In this document: positions 15,979 through 24,943 of the stretch, in pieces | Position numbering within the stretch: the stretch's first letter is position 1 | Layout: each line of letters begins with the position of its first letter | Source of the DNA: Clostridiales bacterium | Lineage (GTDB): Bacteria > Bacillota > Clostridia > Saccharofermentanales > Saccharofermentanaceae | Assembly: GCA_017617525.1 (NCBI GenBank) | Contig: JAFZWA010000051.1 | Span: forward strand, 1-49,538 | DNA length: 49,538 nt | Direction of reading: 5' to 3' | The notes under the pieces: generated by a model | The model's database searches: none | The model's input: only the letters and a program-made list of their open reading frames with translations | What the model was told of the DNA's origin: nothing | Made by a program: the position numbers and the translations under genes

Positions 15979-16641
15979 ATGCCGGACATCATCATTTGCG
16001 AAGACAATAAGGAGATCGGGGAACTCCTGAGTGCTTTTCTGAAGAAAGAAAACTATACCGTCGCGATTGCGCCGACAGGTGAACGCGCGCTGGAACTTTT
16101 CGAGAAGTATGGGGCAAAACTCGTCGTTCTGGACATCATGCTTCCGGGCATCGACGGATTCTCCGTGTGCAGCAAGATCCGTGAATCTTCCAATGCCCAC
16201 ATCATCATCGCGAGCGCCAGAGGCGACAAGGAAAGTAAGCTCGAGGGACTGTCTCTCGGCGCGGACGACTATGTCGAAAAGCCCTACGATATCGACATCC
16301 TGCTGGCAAAGATCCGCGGGATCTTTAAGCGCAAATACGCGATCGAGGAAGTCATCGACGGCGACCTGCGGCTGAATACCGTGCAGCGTACCGTCACTCT
16401 CGGCGGAAAACCTCTCACCATGACGGAGAAGGAATTCGCTCTTTTACAGCTTCTGATCGAAAACAAAAACACGACTTTGAAAAAGGAATATATCTTCAAC
16501 AACATCTGGGGATCCGACAGTGATTCGGAGATCCAGACGCTGACCGTGCACATCAAGTGGCTGCGCGAGAAGATCGAAGAGGATCCGAAGAATCCGAAGC
16601 ACATCATCACAGTCTGGGGCACGGGGTACCGCTATGAGTAA
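15979..16641 (+). CDS. OmpR-family response regulator
   Basis: 220 residues. Receiver domain (1-115) with acidic pocket E8/D9, phosphoacceptor D52 (VVLDIMLPGIDGF) and a Lys in EKPYD near 106. The C-terminal winged-helix DNA-binding domain (about 125-220) ends LTVHIKWLREKIEEDPKNP...VWGTGYRYE. CAAGGAGATAG lies just upstream of the start. It overlaps the sensor kinase gene by 8 bases, so the pair is translationally coupled. The likely target is the ABC operon at 19546, where a direct repeat spaced like an OmpR-family site is found. Confidence 0.92.
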   Translation: MPDIIICEDNKEIGELLSAFLKKENYTVAIAPTGERALELFEKYGAKLVVLDIMLPGIDGFSVCSKIRESSNAHIIIASARGDKESKLEGLSLGADDYVEKPYDIDILLAKIRGIFKRKYAIEEVIDGDLRLNTVQRTVTLGGKPLTMTEKEFALLQLLIENKNTTLKKEYIFNNIWGSDSDSEIQTLTVHIKWLREKIEEDPKNPKHIITVWGTGYRYE

Positions 16642-17884
16642 GTACTGGCGGTTCACGGCTTTCATCCTGGCCATATATGTCCTGCTGATCGTCATCTGCA
16701 ACGGCTACATGCTCGGCAGTCTCCGAAACAGAGCGGAAAGACAGTACATGGTCGATATCAACCGCGCCGTGGAAGACATCAAGGGCGGCGCTTCCGTCGA
16801 ATCGGTCTCCGAAAAATACGATTCCATCACCCGAGCGGCGCTTTTCGATCCGAAAGCAGTCATCAATTCCGAATTCGTCGTAAAAGAGATCGACCATGAT
16901 CTTTATATTTTCGAGTACCGTGAAAAAGCAGATATCCGTCCCCTGATCTACATGAATATCGGACTCGGGATCGCGATCATTTCCGCGTCCTGTGTTCTGA
17001 TCTACATCGGCAGAAAGATCCTGCGTCCGTTCCACAAGATGAGCGATTATTCCGTGGAACTCGCGCGCGGAAATCTTTCCGCTCCGGTCAAGGAAGATAA
17101 GAACAAATTCTTCGGTAAATTCCTCTGGGGCATCAACATGCTGCGCGATAATCTGGAGAGCAACAAAGAGCGTGAGCTCGAACTTCAGAAGGACAAGAAG
17201 ACGCTGATCCTGTCGCTTTCACACGATATCAAGACGCCGCTTTCGGCGATCAAGCTTTATTCCAGAGCTCTCGATGAGAATATCTACGAGACGGATGAAG
17301 AGCGTAAAAACGCTATTTCAGGAATCGGCCACAACGCGGAAGAGATCGAGAAATATGTCTCGGATATCGTCGCCGCATCTAAAGAAGATTTCCTTAATCT
17401 CGAAGCCGAGATGAAAGAGTTTTATCTGGCCGAAGTCATGGACCGCATCCGTACTCTTTATGCCGAAAAGTTCAAATCTCTTCGCACGGATTTTACCATC
17501 GGTGAATACTCAAATGTACTTCTCTCCGGCGACCCTGTACGACTTGAAGAAGTGCTTCAGAATCTACTGGAAAACGCGATCAAATACGGTAGTGGACGCT
17601 ACGTCAGGATCGAATTTTCTGATGAGGAAGACTGCCGTCTGATCACGGTAAGAAACAGCGGATGCTCGGTAAAAGAGGAAGAGATCCCGCACCTTTTCGA
17701 GTCCTTTTACAGAGGCAGCAATTCCGAGAACGTCAAAGGTTCCGGCCTCGGTCTTTTTATCGCCCGATCTCTCATGCGCATGATGAACGGAGAGATCTTC
17801 GCTAAGATCGTTCCTTCGGATGAAGGTTCCGACAAAGAAAACGCCGGAGACTTCGCCATCACCGTTGTGGTGAGAAAGGCTTGA
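16634..17884 (+). CDS. Sensor histidine kinase
   Basis: 416 residues. Membrane spans at about 6-26 and 97-121 flank a short (about 70-residue) extracytoplasmic loop. A HAMP segment (RPFHKMSDYSVELARGNLS) follows, then the phosphoacceptor helix LSLSHDIKTPLSAIKLYS (His near 197), the N-box QNLLENAIKYG and the G-boxes VRNSGCSV and GSGLGLFIARSL. Together these give a complete cytoplasmic kinase core. Cognate of the overlapping response regulator. The next gene converges on it and no terminator is clear in the 41-base gap. Confidence 0.92.
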   Translation: MSKYWRFTAFILAIYVLLIVICNGYMLGSLRNRAERQYMVDINRAVEDIKGGASVESVSEKYDSITRAALFDPKAVINSEFVVKEIDHDLYIFEYREKADIRPLIYMNIGLGIAIISASCVLIYIGRKILRPFHKMSDYSVELARGNLSAPVKEDKNKFFGKFLWGINMLRDNLESNKERELELQKDKKTLILSLSHDIKTPLSAIKLYSRALDENIYETDEERKNAISGIGHNAEEIEKYVSDIVAASKEDFLNLEAEMKEFYLAEVMDRIRTLYAEKFKSLRTDFTIGEYSNVLLSGDPVRLEEVLQNLLENAIKYGSGRYVRIEFSDEEDCRLITVRNSGCSVKEEEIPHLFESFYRGSNSENVKGSGLGLFIARSLMRMMNGEIFAKIVPSDEGSDKENAGDFAITVVVRKA

Positions 17885-17925
17885 TCTCCGGCGCCTCTAT
17901 TCAGTTTCCTTTTCCTTTTCAGGTA

Positions 17926-19197
17926 TTATTCTGTTTTCTCTTCAGAAGGTGTATCCGGATCTTCTACTGAAGGTTCCTCTGCCTTCGGTGCTTCCGCCTG
18001 CGGAACTTCAACTTGCGAAGCTACTGCCTGTGCCTGGGCCTGCTCAGCGGCTCTCTGTGCTGCGATACGTGCCTGGATCTGTGCCTGGTTCTCTGCAGCT
18101 CGCGCCTGATTCTCCGCGTTTGCCCTCTGCCTTGCAGCTTCATAAGCTGCCAAACGCTCACGCTGCTGCGCCTCGAGTGCTTTTGTACGGGCCTCGGCTT
18201 TTTCATTCGACTTTTGAATGCCTCTCTTCGTAAAGAAGACGACCAGACCGATGAGAATGAGAAGCAGGAGAATGACCCACCAGCTCGCGACGAAGAACAG
18301 GACGATTCCCTGCAGGAAACCGAGAAGTTTATTCCAGGATCCTTTTGCCGTCCTGGAAAGTCTCGCGCCGAAAGAATTATCTTCTTCCTCCTCTTCTTCC
18401 ACTTTCTCTACGATTTCTTTTTCGGAAACCTTATGGATCGTGATCGTGACATAGGAATAGGCGACATCACTTTCGAGTATGCTCATCTCCGTCTTGATGT
18501 CGGAGATCGTGATCGCGAGGTCACGAAGTTCTCTCTGGATCTGAAGCGCGATGGTCTCATCTTCCGTTTCGTTATACTGCTTAAGGTAGCGGTCATATTC
18601 CGCCTCGTAGATCTCAAGATCGCTCTTCAATGTACCGTAACGGGTGGCTACATTATCGACCGAGCTGTTCTTAGAACGAAGAGTACCGATGCCGGACGCC
18701 GCGCTTACGAAAGACTCGTAGTATTCCGACGGGATACGGATCGTTGCGGTATAGTAGTAATCTTTATCTTCTTCATCAAGAACATATCTGCCGGTGCTGT
18801 CATTTCCGTCCGACTGGTTCTCTCTCTCAACAAATCCGTGATACTCTGCGATCTTCGTCTTCAGCGCAGTTACAGACTCTTCGAAATTCAGCGTATCCAG
18901 AGAAATGGTACAACGGAAAACCAGCATCTCCTTCTTCGCGTCAGCGACCGAATCTACAGTTCCGGTATTCGCTACCGGCACGGCGTCACCATCTTTCGCT
19001 TCATAGGAAAGATCCAGATCATCCGACAACTCACCCGCATTTGCGGCCGTTTCATTTGTGATTTCAGCGGCAACTTCGTTTTTATCGGCACTGCGATTCT
19101 TGACTCTCGAGCCCGAATCGCTTGAGGATTTACATCCGGCTAAAAATGCGGTACCCAGCACACAGGCAATGAGTAGCGATGCAATCTTCTTTTTCAT
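17926..19197 (-). CDS. DUF4349 lipoprotein
   Basis: 423 residues. A lipobox FLAGC places the lipidated Cys at residue 22. After a Ser/Asp linker comes the DUF4349 domain (about 85-280) with the segment ISLDTLNFEESVTALKTKI, a coiled region, and a second span near 295-320 (VASWWVILLLLILIGLVVFF). The tail is a long Gln/Ala/Arg/Glu coiled coil ending in acidic/Pro residues. Topology is thus lipid anchor outside, domain outside, coil inside. DUF4349 proteins often sit by two-component and ABC genes; the biochemical role is not known. Divergent from the ABC operon. Confidence 0.85.
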   Translation of the reverse strand: MKKKIASLLIACVLGTAFLAGCKSSSDSGSRVKNRSADKNEVAAEITNETAANAGELSDDLDLSYEAKDGDAVPVANTGTVDSVADAKKEMLVFRCTISLDTLNFEESVTALKTKIAEYHGFVERENQSDGNDSTGRYVLDEEDKDYYYTATIRIPSEYYESFVSAASGIGTLRSKNSSVDNVATRYGTLKSDLEIYEAEYDRYLKQYNETEDETIALQIQRELRDLAITISDIKTEMSILESDVAYSYVTITIHKVSEKEIVEKVEEEEEEDNSFGARLSRTAKGSWNKLLGFLQGIVLFFVASWWVILLLLILIGLVVFFTKRGIQKSNEKAEARTKALEAQQRERLAAYEAARQRANAENQARAAENQAQIQARIAAQRAAEQAQAQAVASQVEVPQAEAPKAEEPSVEDPDTPSEEKTE

Positions 19198-19394
19198 ATA
19201 CTTCCTCCTGCTTTCAGCGGATTTTTCCTTCCCGCTTTATTTCCGTTTTTCGGAACGGTTTCTGATAATTAGACGAAGCAGATAGTTATTCTGTTGCATC
19301 TTAACGAAATATTACTGATAAATACTAAGGTGAAAGCTTTGTCCTGATCGCGGCATGATGACTGATTCGTCTTAACTGCATTATATCATGGAGG

Positions 19395-19415
19395 ATCATT
19401 TAATGATTGTTTAAT
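19395..19415 (+). promoter_or_regulatory. Candidate response-regulator operator (direct repeat TTTAAT-N5-TTTAAT)
   Basis: TTTAAT occurs at 19399-19404 and 19410-19415, an 11-bp period typical of tandem OmpR/PhoB-family half-sites. The first half-site sits in a perfect 13-bp palindrome ATCATTTAATGAT (19395-19407). The site is 130-150 bases before the ABC permease start in the divergent gap 19198-19545. Confidence 0.5.
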
Positions 19416-19444
19416 AATCTCCGCGGTAAGATGTAGTCACAACA

Positions 19445-19500
19445 TGAGAAACCCGGGTCGGCGGCACCCTCCTAAATTAACCCCGCCGGCCCCGCTCTCA
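19445..19500 (+). promoter_or_regulatory. GC-rich leader hairpin before the ABC operon
   Basis: GGGTCGGCGG (19455-19464) pairs with CCGCCGGCCC (19483-19492) with one G-T pair, and TGAGA/TCTCA (19445-19449, 19496-19500) can extend it. The loop contains CACCCTCCT, complementary to a ribosome binding site. It ends 46 bases before the permease ATG. No T-run follows, so translational control or mRNA protection is more likely than termination. Confidence 0.55.
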
Positions 19501-19545
19501 AAAACAGACACAAAACAAAAACACAGAATTGAAAGGTATGACAAA

Positions 19546-21906
19546 ATGTTTTTCCGCATACTGAAAAAAGAACTGAAAAAAAAGAAGGCCATGAACATCA
19601 TCGTGTTCCTGTTCATCACACTGGCCGCTCTGTTCGTAGGCGCCGGCCTCAACAACGTCATCAGCGTCGCAAACGGCACGGGCTACTACCTCGAGCAGGC
19701 AGGCGTCGGAGACTATGTCATGATCACGATGGGTCCCAATTCCGTCGGAGAACTCGACGAGATGCTTGAAACCGAACCCGCCATCGAATCCTATCGTCTG
19801 GACACCGTTATCTACGGTTCTCAGGACTCGCTGAAAAAGGGCGACGGAAGTAGAATCGAGACCAAGAACGTCATGCTGATGCAGGACTATTCAAAGACCA
19901 CTTTCAACTTCTTCGATACAGATAATAATACGCCAAAAGCACTTGAGCCCGGCCATTGCTATGTCACTGGCAACTTCATGAAAAATAACGACCTGAAAGT
20001 CGGAGACATCCTTGAGATCGGTCAGTGTGATGTCACTGCCCGCCTGATCATTGACGGCAAGGTCAAGGATGCCCTCCTCGGATCTGACTTTATGGGAAAC
20101 ACGCGTATCCTGCTTCACACAGAAGACTACGAGAAGTTCGCCGCAAGCGAAGAGATCCGGGAAAACTATTGTGGTCAGGTCTGCTGCATCGACACCAATG
20201 ACGTCGACGCGGTCAAGGACGCAGCCGCTAAACACAACGCCGCGTTCTCACAGCCGGCTTCCGTCGTGTCTATCTGCTACGTCATGGACATGATCGTTGC
20301 CTTCATCGTCCTGATCCTTTCGGTCTGCCTGATCATCCTTTCCTTCGTTGTCCTGAAGGTCTCTCTTTCCTTCACGATCTCCAGAGAGTACCGCGAGATC
20401 GGCGTTATGAAAGCCATCGGCATCAAGAACAGAAAGATCCGTATTCTTTATCTGACCAAGTATCTGGGAATGGCTATCGTCGGTTCCGTTCTGGGCTTCT
20501 TCCTGAGCATCCCGGTCAACAATCTCCTGATGGCATCCGTTACTGAGAACATGATGCTCGGAAACAGCCTGGGCATCTGGATCAACGCCATCGGTGCATT
20601 CATCGTCGTCATTGTCATCGTATTCCTGGCATGGCTCGCAACAGGAAAAGTCAAGAAGGCCACTCCGGTCGACGCGATCCGCACAGGTCAGAGCGGCGAG
20701 CGCTACAACAAGAAGAGCAAGCTCCACTTAAGCCGTTCGAATAGATCTTCAGCCTCCTTCCTGGCGATCAACGATACGATCAGCAGCCCGAAGAGATATA
20801 TTTCCATCATCATCGCGTTCACACTCTGTATGCTCTTTGTCCTGATGATGGTCAACACCACCAACACCATGCAGAGCGACAGATTGATCGAGACTTTCGC
20901 TCCGAAGAGCGATCTGTACCTTGACAGTGTTTCCGAAGCCATGAAGATCATGGGGCACGATGCGGAATACATGGAAAAGTACTTCGACGAAAAAGACGCG
21001 AAACTTGCTGAGCTTGGTATCCCGGGACACTTCTCCCAGCAGGGACAGTACACCTACCAGGTAGAAGTCAACGGCAAGCTCCATCGTGTGATCTGCGAAT
21101 ACGGCTTCCGCACAGATTTCGACAGTCTCACTTACGAAGAGGGAACGGCTCCGAGAAACAAAAACGAGATCGCGATCTCAACGCACATGATCGATACGCT
21201 CGACGCGCACATCGGCGACACCGTCATCATCAACTTCGGTTCCGAAAAACTCGAGTGCACCATCACCGCCTACTACGAGTCATTCAACCAGATCGGTCAG
21301 GTCATCCGCCTGCATCCGGATGCCCCGGTCGATAACAAGTACTCCTCTTCCAGAATGGCTTTCCAGATCGACTTTGATGATCACCCGAGCGCAAAAGTCA
21401 TCGAAGAAAGAAAGGAGATCATCAAGGAGAACTTCATCAACGATAAGGTCGAGAACGCCGCCGAGTACGTCGCTTCCTGCATCAGCGTAGTACCCACGAT
21501 GCTCGCCGTACAGTATCTCCTTCTGGGCATCACGATCCTCGTTGTCGTCCTGGTCACGATCCTCATGGAGATCTCCTTCATCGCCGACGAGAAGAGCCAG
21601 ATCGCGCTTCTTAAAGCCATCGGCTTTAGAAACAGAAAGATCTACATCTGGCACGTCCTGAGATTTCTGATCGTCGCACTCTTCGCCATGATCCTGGCCG
21701 CGGCGCTTTCGATCCCGATGACCAAGCTCTGCATCAGCCCGATCTTCGGCATGATGGGTACCAGCAAGATCGACTACGCGATCGATCCCTTGCAGATCTT
21801 CCTGATCTACCCGGCAATCATCGTCATCACGACCCTGTTCACCGCCTTCCTGACATCACTCACGAGCCGGTCCATCAAGTCCAGCGACACAGCAAACATC
21901 GAATAA
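19546..21906 (+). CDS. ABC transporter permease (FtsX/MacB-like, two FtsX domains)
   Basis: 786 residues from 19546, where GAAAGG precedes the ATG by 9 bases; an in-frame extension to 19444 has no ribosome binding site and runs through the leader hairpin. An N-terminal span (about 17-37) precedes an extracytoplasmic region. Then come three spans (about 246-405) with a REYREIGVMKAIGIKNRKIRI-type FtsX coupling helix, a second N-terminal-like span near 420, a second extracytoplasmic region and three more spans, with the related helix EKSQIALLKAIGFRNRKIYIW. Such permeases export antimicrobial peptides or lipids or act in sensing. It is paired with the ATPase that follows. Confidence 0.88.
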   Translation: MFFRILKKELKKKKAMNIIVFLFITLAALFVGAGLNNVISVANGTGYYLEQAGVGDYVMITMGPNSVGELDEMLETEPAIESYRLDTVIYGSQDSLKKGDGSRIETKNVMLMQDYSKTTFNFFDTDNNTPKALEPGHCYVTGNFMKNNDLKVGDILEIGQCDVTARLIIDGKVKDALLGSDFMGNTRILLHTEDYEKFAASEEIRENYCGQVCCIDTNDVDAVKDAAAKHNAAFSQPASVVSICYVMDMIVAFIVLILSVCLIILSFVVLKVSLSFTISREYREIGVMKAIGIKNRKIRILYLTKYLGMAIVGSVLGFFLSIPVNNLLMASVTENMMLGNSLGIWINAIGAFIVVIVIVFLAWLATGKVKKATPVDAIRTGQSGERYNKKSKLHLSRSNRSSASFLAINDTISSPKRYISIIIAFTLCMLFVLMMVNTTNTMQSDRLIETFAPKSDLYLDSVSEAMKIMGHDAEYMEKYFDEKDAKLAELGIPGHFSQQGQYTYQVEVNGKLHRVICEYGFRTDFDSLTYEEGTAPRNKNEIAISTHMIDTLDAHIGDTVIINFGSEKLECTITAYYESFNQIGQVIRLHPDAPVDNKYSSSRMAFQIDFDDHPSAKVIEERKEIIKENFINDKVENAAEYVASCISVVPTMLAVQYLLLGITILVVVLVTILMEISFIADEKSQIALLKAIGFRNRKIYIWHVLRFLIVALFAMILAAALSIPMTKLCISPIFGMMGTSKIDYAIDPLQIFLIYPAIIVITTLFTAFLTSLTSRSIKSSDTANIE

Positions 21907-21958
21907 TACTAAAGCAAAAGCACCTGCCAAAGAAGCACATAATACGGAGGAAAACAAA

Positions 21959-22717
21959 ATGAAAAAGTTAATGGAAGTAAAAGATCTCTGCAAGACATAC
22001 GTCATCGAAAAGCGTCAGAACAATGTCCTCAAGAATGTCACCTTCGACGTTGAGGAAGGCGAGATGGTCGGCATCATGGGACCGTCCGGCTCCGGTAAGA
22101 GCACGCTCCTTTATTCGATCTCGGGTATGGACAAGGCCACATCCGGTCAGGTCAAGCTCGATGGAAAAGAGATCACGACTCTTTCGGAAAAAGAACTCTC
22201 CTCCGTCCGTCTGAATGACATGGGATTCATCTTCCAGCAGATGTTCATGATGAAGAATCTCACGATCCTGGATAACATCCTTCTTCCCGCCATCGAGTGC
22301 GACAAGAACGGTGAATCGAGAAAAGACAAGGTCGCCCGCTGCGAAGACCTGATGAGAAAACTCGGCATCATCGAGATCGCCGGTAATGACATCAACGAAG
22401 TATCCGGTGGACAGCTCCAGCGCGCCTGCATCGCGAGAAGCATGGTCAACAACCCGAAGATCCTCTTTGCCGACGAACCGACAGGCGCACTGAACCGTCA
22501 GTCCTCTGCCGAAGTCATCAACGAGATCAAGAAACTCAACGCTGAAGGCACGACTGTTCTCATGGTCACCCACGACGCGAAGGTCGCTTCCAACTGCTCC
22601 CGTGTCCTTTACATCGCAGACGGCAACATCAAGAGCGAGTACAGAATGCCGGAAGGCCTGTCCGAGAGAGACAGAGAGCGCTCCCTCAACAACTGGCTGC
22701 TCGAATTAGGTTGGTAA
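21959..22717 (+). CDS. ABC transporter ATPase (MacB/LolD type)
   Basis: 252 residues. Walker A GPSGSGKST (about 41-49), Q-loop FIFQQ, signature VSGGQLQRACIARS, Walker B ILFADEPTGAL and a switch His in VTHDAKVA are all intact. It powers the permease encoded 52 bases upstream. The ribosome binding site ACGGAGG is 8-9 bases before the ATG. A dispersed-word copy (21916-21923) is in the short gap. The stop is followed after 1 base by the first bulged terminator element. Confidence 0.93.
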   Translation: MKKLMEVKDLCKTYVIEKRQNNVLKNVTFDVEEGEMVGIMGPSGSGKSTLLYSISGMDKATSGQVKLDGKEITTLSEKELSSVRLNDMGFIFQQMFMMKNLTILDNILLPAIECDKNGESRKDKVARCEDLMRKLGIIEIAGNDINEVSGGQLQRACIARSMVNNPKILFADEPTGALNRQSSAEVINEIKKLNAEGTTVLMVTHDAKVASNCSRVLYIADGNIKSEYRMPEGLSERDRERSLNNWLLELGW

Positions 22718-22718
22718 A

Positions 22719-22795
22719 GAAAGAAAAGAAGTTTTCTCGCGCTGGTCCTCCGCGCTTCGCTTGTGCGGAGGCGCGTCGAAAACTTCTTTTCTTTC
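22719..22795 (+). terminator. Bulged terminator element, copy 1
   Basis: A perfect 18-bp inverted repeat, GAAAGAAAAGAAGTTTTC (22719-22736) and its complement (22778-22795), encloses a structured cap: CGCG/CGCG helix (22738-22741, 22772-22775), a one-sided CTGGT bulge (22742-22746), and CCTCCGC/GCGGAGG (22747-22753, 22765-22771) with an 11-base loop. The pyrimidine-rich 3' arm supplies the U-tract. It begins 1 base after the ATPase stop. Copies 2 and 3 at 24944 and 33415 share the cap. Confidence 0.85.
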
Positions 22796-22894
22796 ACGTG
22801 GGCGGAGGCTTCCTCCGGAAGATTCTCTTTCTCGGGATCCGCTCGCCACGGCCGGCGCCGCTATTTGCAGGCGGCTCTGCAATTAAGCATGAAT

Positions 22895-22933
22895 AATCCG
22901 CGGGGTTATATGTATAAACCTCGCGGATTTTTT
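22895..22933 (+). terminator. Second intrinsic terminator after the ABC operon
   Basis: AATCCGCG (22895-22902) pairs with CGCGGATT (22922-22929); GGTTATA/TATAAACC extends the stem inward with a mismatch; TTTTTT follows. The gap 22718-23044 holds the bulged element, this stem and the inverted motif pair at 22964, and no gene. Confidence 0.85.
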
Positions 22934-22963
22934 ATATAATATCTATAGTCGTTGGTTTGGCGC

Positions 22964-22989
22964 GGTGCTTTTCAAGAAGATAAAGCACC
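22964..22989. repeat. Inverted repeat containing the dispersed word
   Basis: GGTGCTTT (22964-22971) and AAAGCACC (22982-22989) are exact reverse complements with a 10-base spacer. The left arm contains a full GTGCTTTT (22965-22972); the right arm has only three A before GCAC. It lies 56 bases before the next gene's start. Confidence 0.6.
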
Positions 22990-23044
22990 CGATAACGACG
23001 AAGAACAGCCCGACATCATGACGGACAGAATGGAGAAATGAAAA

Positions 23045-24298
23045 ATGGCAACACTTTGCAAGAACTGCGGTCATGCTCTGGTATTCGATCCCTCGATCCA
23101 GAAGGTGCGCTGCTATCAGTGCGGAAGCACATTCTTCGCAGAAGAAGTCGAAAGCGAAAGCAAGAAATACGTACAGGATAAAAAAGCTATTTCCATGGCG
23201 CAGGTCTACGGACAGGACGTAGCCGGTGCCGCGAAAGAATATCTCGACTGCTACATCTACACATGCAGCGAGTGCGGCGGCGAGGTCATGATCACCGGAA
23301 CCGAAGTTTCGACGAAGTGCGTTTACTGCGGAAACCCGACAGTTGTATTCAGCCGAATCAGCAAGGAGGAATGCCCGGAGTTCATTATTCCCTTCGCGAT
23401 CACAAAAGAGCAGGCTCTCGCGTGCATCAACAAGGAGATCGGACACGGACTCTTCGTTCCGGACGCGGTCAAGCACTTCACTCCGGAAAGCGTTCACGGT
23501 ATCTACATTCCGTACTGGATCGTTGACGCGGACAGATCCGAAGCCGCGATCATAAGAAAGAAGACATCTAACGGAAAGAACACGACCATCACTTTCCACG
23601 GCCGCGCAGGCAGGATGCATCTGAAGAATCTTCCGGTCGATGCCTGCACGATGCTTTCGGACGAGAGCAGCACGAGACTGGAACCGTATGACTTCTCAAA
23701 GATGGTGCTTTTCGATGAGGATTATCTTCTGGGATTCTATTCCAACTCATCGGATGTGACCTACGGTAATCTCGCTCAGGCCGTTGATAAAAGAGCGTGC
23801 CAGATGTTCGATGAGACGGTCATTAAATCGGTTAACGGTGGCGGAACAAAAACGATCGTCAACTTCAGAGGCAGCACGTCCATCGATCCGGATGTCAAAT
23901 ACGCTTTGCTTCCGGTATGGTTCGTCACCTTTGATTACGAGGGCAAGCACAACACGATCCTCGTAAACGGCCAGACCGGCAAAGTCGTTTGTGGTCTTCC
24001 GATCCGAAAAGCACTGTTCTACACGCTTCTGATCATCACCAGCATCCTGCTCGTGATCCTCTTCTCGTTCATCCTGTATCATCTCACCGACGCGATGATG
24101 GGTTCATATGCGAACAGGAGAGCAAGAAAGACATCAAGCAGCAGCAACAACAGCAGCGGTAAGATAGTCGTCGGACTGATCGTCGGCGGTGTCCTCATGG
24201 CGATCGCCGGTGTGAAAAAGATCAAGAACGTAATCGCGAAGCTGAAACTGACACAGTCTTCGCAGACATTTAACTTTACGAAAAAGAGACAGGAGTAA
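23045..24298 (+). CDS. Double zinc-ribbon protein with two membrane spans
   Basis: 417 residues. Two CXXC-X(n)-CXXC ribbons: C5/C8/C23/C26 and a second pair around residues 75-97 (CSECGG ... CVYCGN). A beta-rich domain (about 110-310) contains the GIYIPYWIVDAD and LLPVWFVTFDYEGK segments, common in TFIIB-type zinc-ribbon proteins of Firmicutes of unknown role. Two spans follow near 320-345 and 378-395, with a Ser/Asn linker. GAATGGAGAAATG lies upstream. It is 5 bases from the next gene and probably cotranscribed with it. No enzyme motif is seen. Confidence 0.8.
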   Translation: MATLCKNCGHALVFDPSIQKVRCYQCGSTFFAEEVESESKKYVQDKKAISMAQVYGQDVAGAAKEYLDCYIYTCSECGGEVMITGTEVSTKCVYCGNPTVVFSRISKEECPEFIIPFAITKEQALACINKEIGHGLFVPDAVKHFTPESVHGIYIPYWIVDADRSEAAIIRKKTSNGKNTTITFHGRAGRMHLKNLPVDACTMLSDESSTRLEPYDFSKMVLFDEDYLLGFYSNSSDVTYGNLAQAVDKRACQMFDETVIKSVNGGGTKTIVNFRGSTSIDPDVKYALLPVWFVTFDYEGKHNTILVNGQTGKVVCGLPIRKALFYTLLIITSILLVILFSFILYHLTDAMMGSYANRRARKTSSSSNNSSGKIVVGLIVGGVLMAIAGVKKIKNVIAKLKLTQSSQTFNFTKKRQE

Positions 24299-24303
24299 TC
24301 AAC

Positions 24304-24873
24304 ATGAATGGCGTAGCATTATTTTTCGGTATCCTGATGGGCGGATCCCTGGGAGTCGGTGTCGCGTTTCTCATCTTCGGTTCTCTTTTAAACCGCTCCA
24401 ATAACCACGGAGACTCCGTTGGAGAGAACAGCAGATACACGGGCGGCATCGCCTACTCGGCTCAGATCGACAAGAAACTGAACAAAGCGGAGAACCAGTC
24501 CGAGTTCCTGAATACCTACTACGTGCCGCTCCAGATGGATCCTGTGTTCAGGACTCCTGCGGCACGTGTGGTAAGAAAGCTCCCGAAACCGCAGGCTCCG
24601 GTCGCACAGCCGGCAGCGAAGGCCTCACCTGTCGCGGTAGCGGCAGCGGCGACGGGATTCCCGTCTTCCACGGCTTTCCCGACAGCCCCGGCATCACAGG
24701 CAGTTCAGGCCACACAGGTCGCAACGGTACAGGCAGCACAGAATTACCAGGCAGCCCCGAGTTATCCGACAGCTCCGATGGGCTATCAGCAGGCTCCTGC
24801 CGCACCAAACTATCAGGCCCCCGCAGCCCCGACGCAGCAGGACTATGAGAACTATCAGCACCTGTCTGATTAA
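24304..24873 (+). CDS. Small membrane protein with Pro/Ala-rich tail
   Basis: 189 residues. One N-terminal span (about 5-29, FFGILMGGSLGVGVAFLIFG), a short polar region (30-90), then a Pro/Ala/Gln/Tyr-rich low-complexity tail to the end (NYQAPAAP-type repeats). ACAGGAG upstream, overlapping the end of the zinc-ribbon gene, sets the start. A role with the neighbour is likely from spacing. The tail is probably disordered. Family not recognised. Confidence 0.75.
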   Translation: MNGVALFFGILMGGSLGVGVAFLIFGSLLNRSNNHGDSVGENSRYTGGIAYSAQIDKKLNKAENQSEFLNTYYVPLQMDPVFRTPAARVVRKLPKPQAPVAQPAAKASPVAVAAAATGFPSSTAFPTAPASQAVQATQVATVQAAQNYQAAPSYPTAPMGYQQAPAAPNYQAPAAPTQQDYENYQHLSD

Positions 24874-24882
24874 ACACTGTTA

Positions 24883-24916
24883 CAGAAGAAAAGATCGTCT
24901 TTTCGACGACCTTCTG
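24883..24916 (+). terminator. Possible hairpin after the Pro/Ala-rich protein gene
   Basis: CAGAAG (24883-24888)/CTTCTG (24911-24916) encloses TCGTC/GACGA around TTTTC. No T-run follows, so it is a weak terminator candidate or a 3' stabilising stem. Confidence 0.35.
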
Positions 24917-24943
24917 AACAGGATGCTGTAGAAAAAGCATAAG

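Noticed and set aside
19444-19545. 34-residue N-terminal extension of the ABC permease
   Set aside because: It would be translated through a very stable hairpin and has no ribosome binding site; GAAAGG and a normal membrane-protein start are at 19546.
22719-22795. Bulged element as a MITE
   Set aside because: The outer inverted arms differ completely among the three copies and no target-site duplication is visible, the opposite of what transposition would leave.
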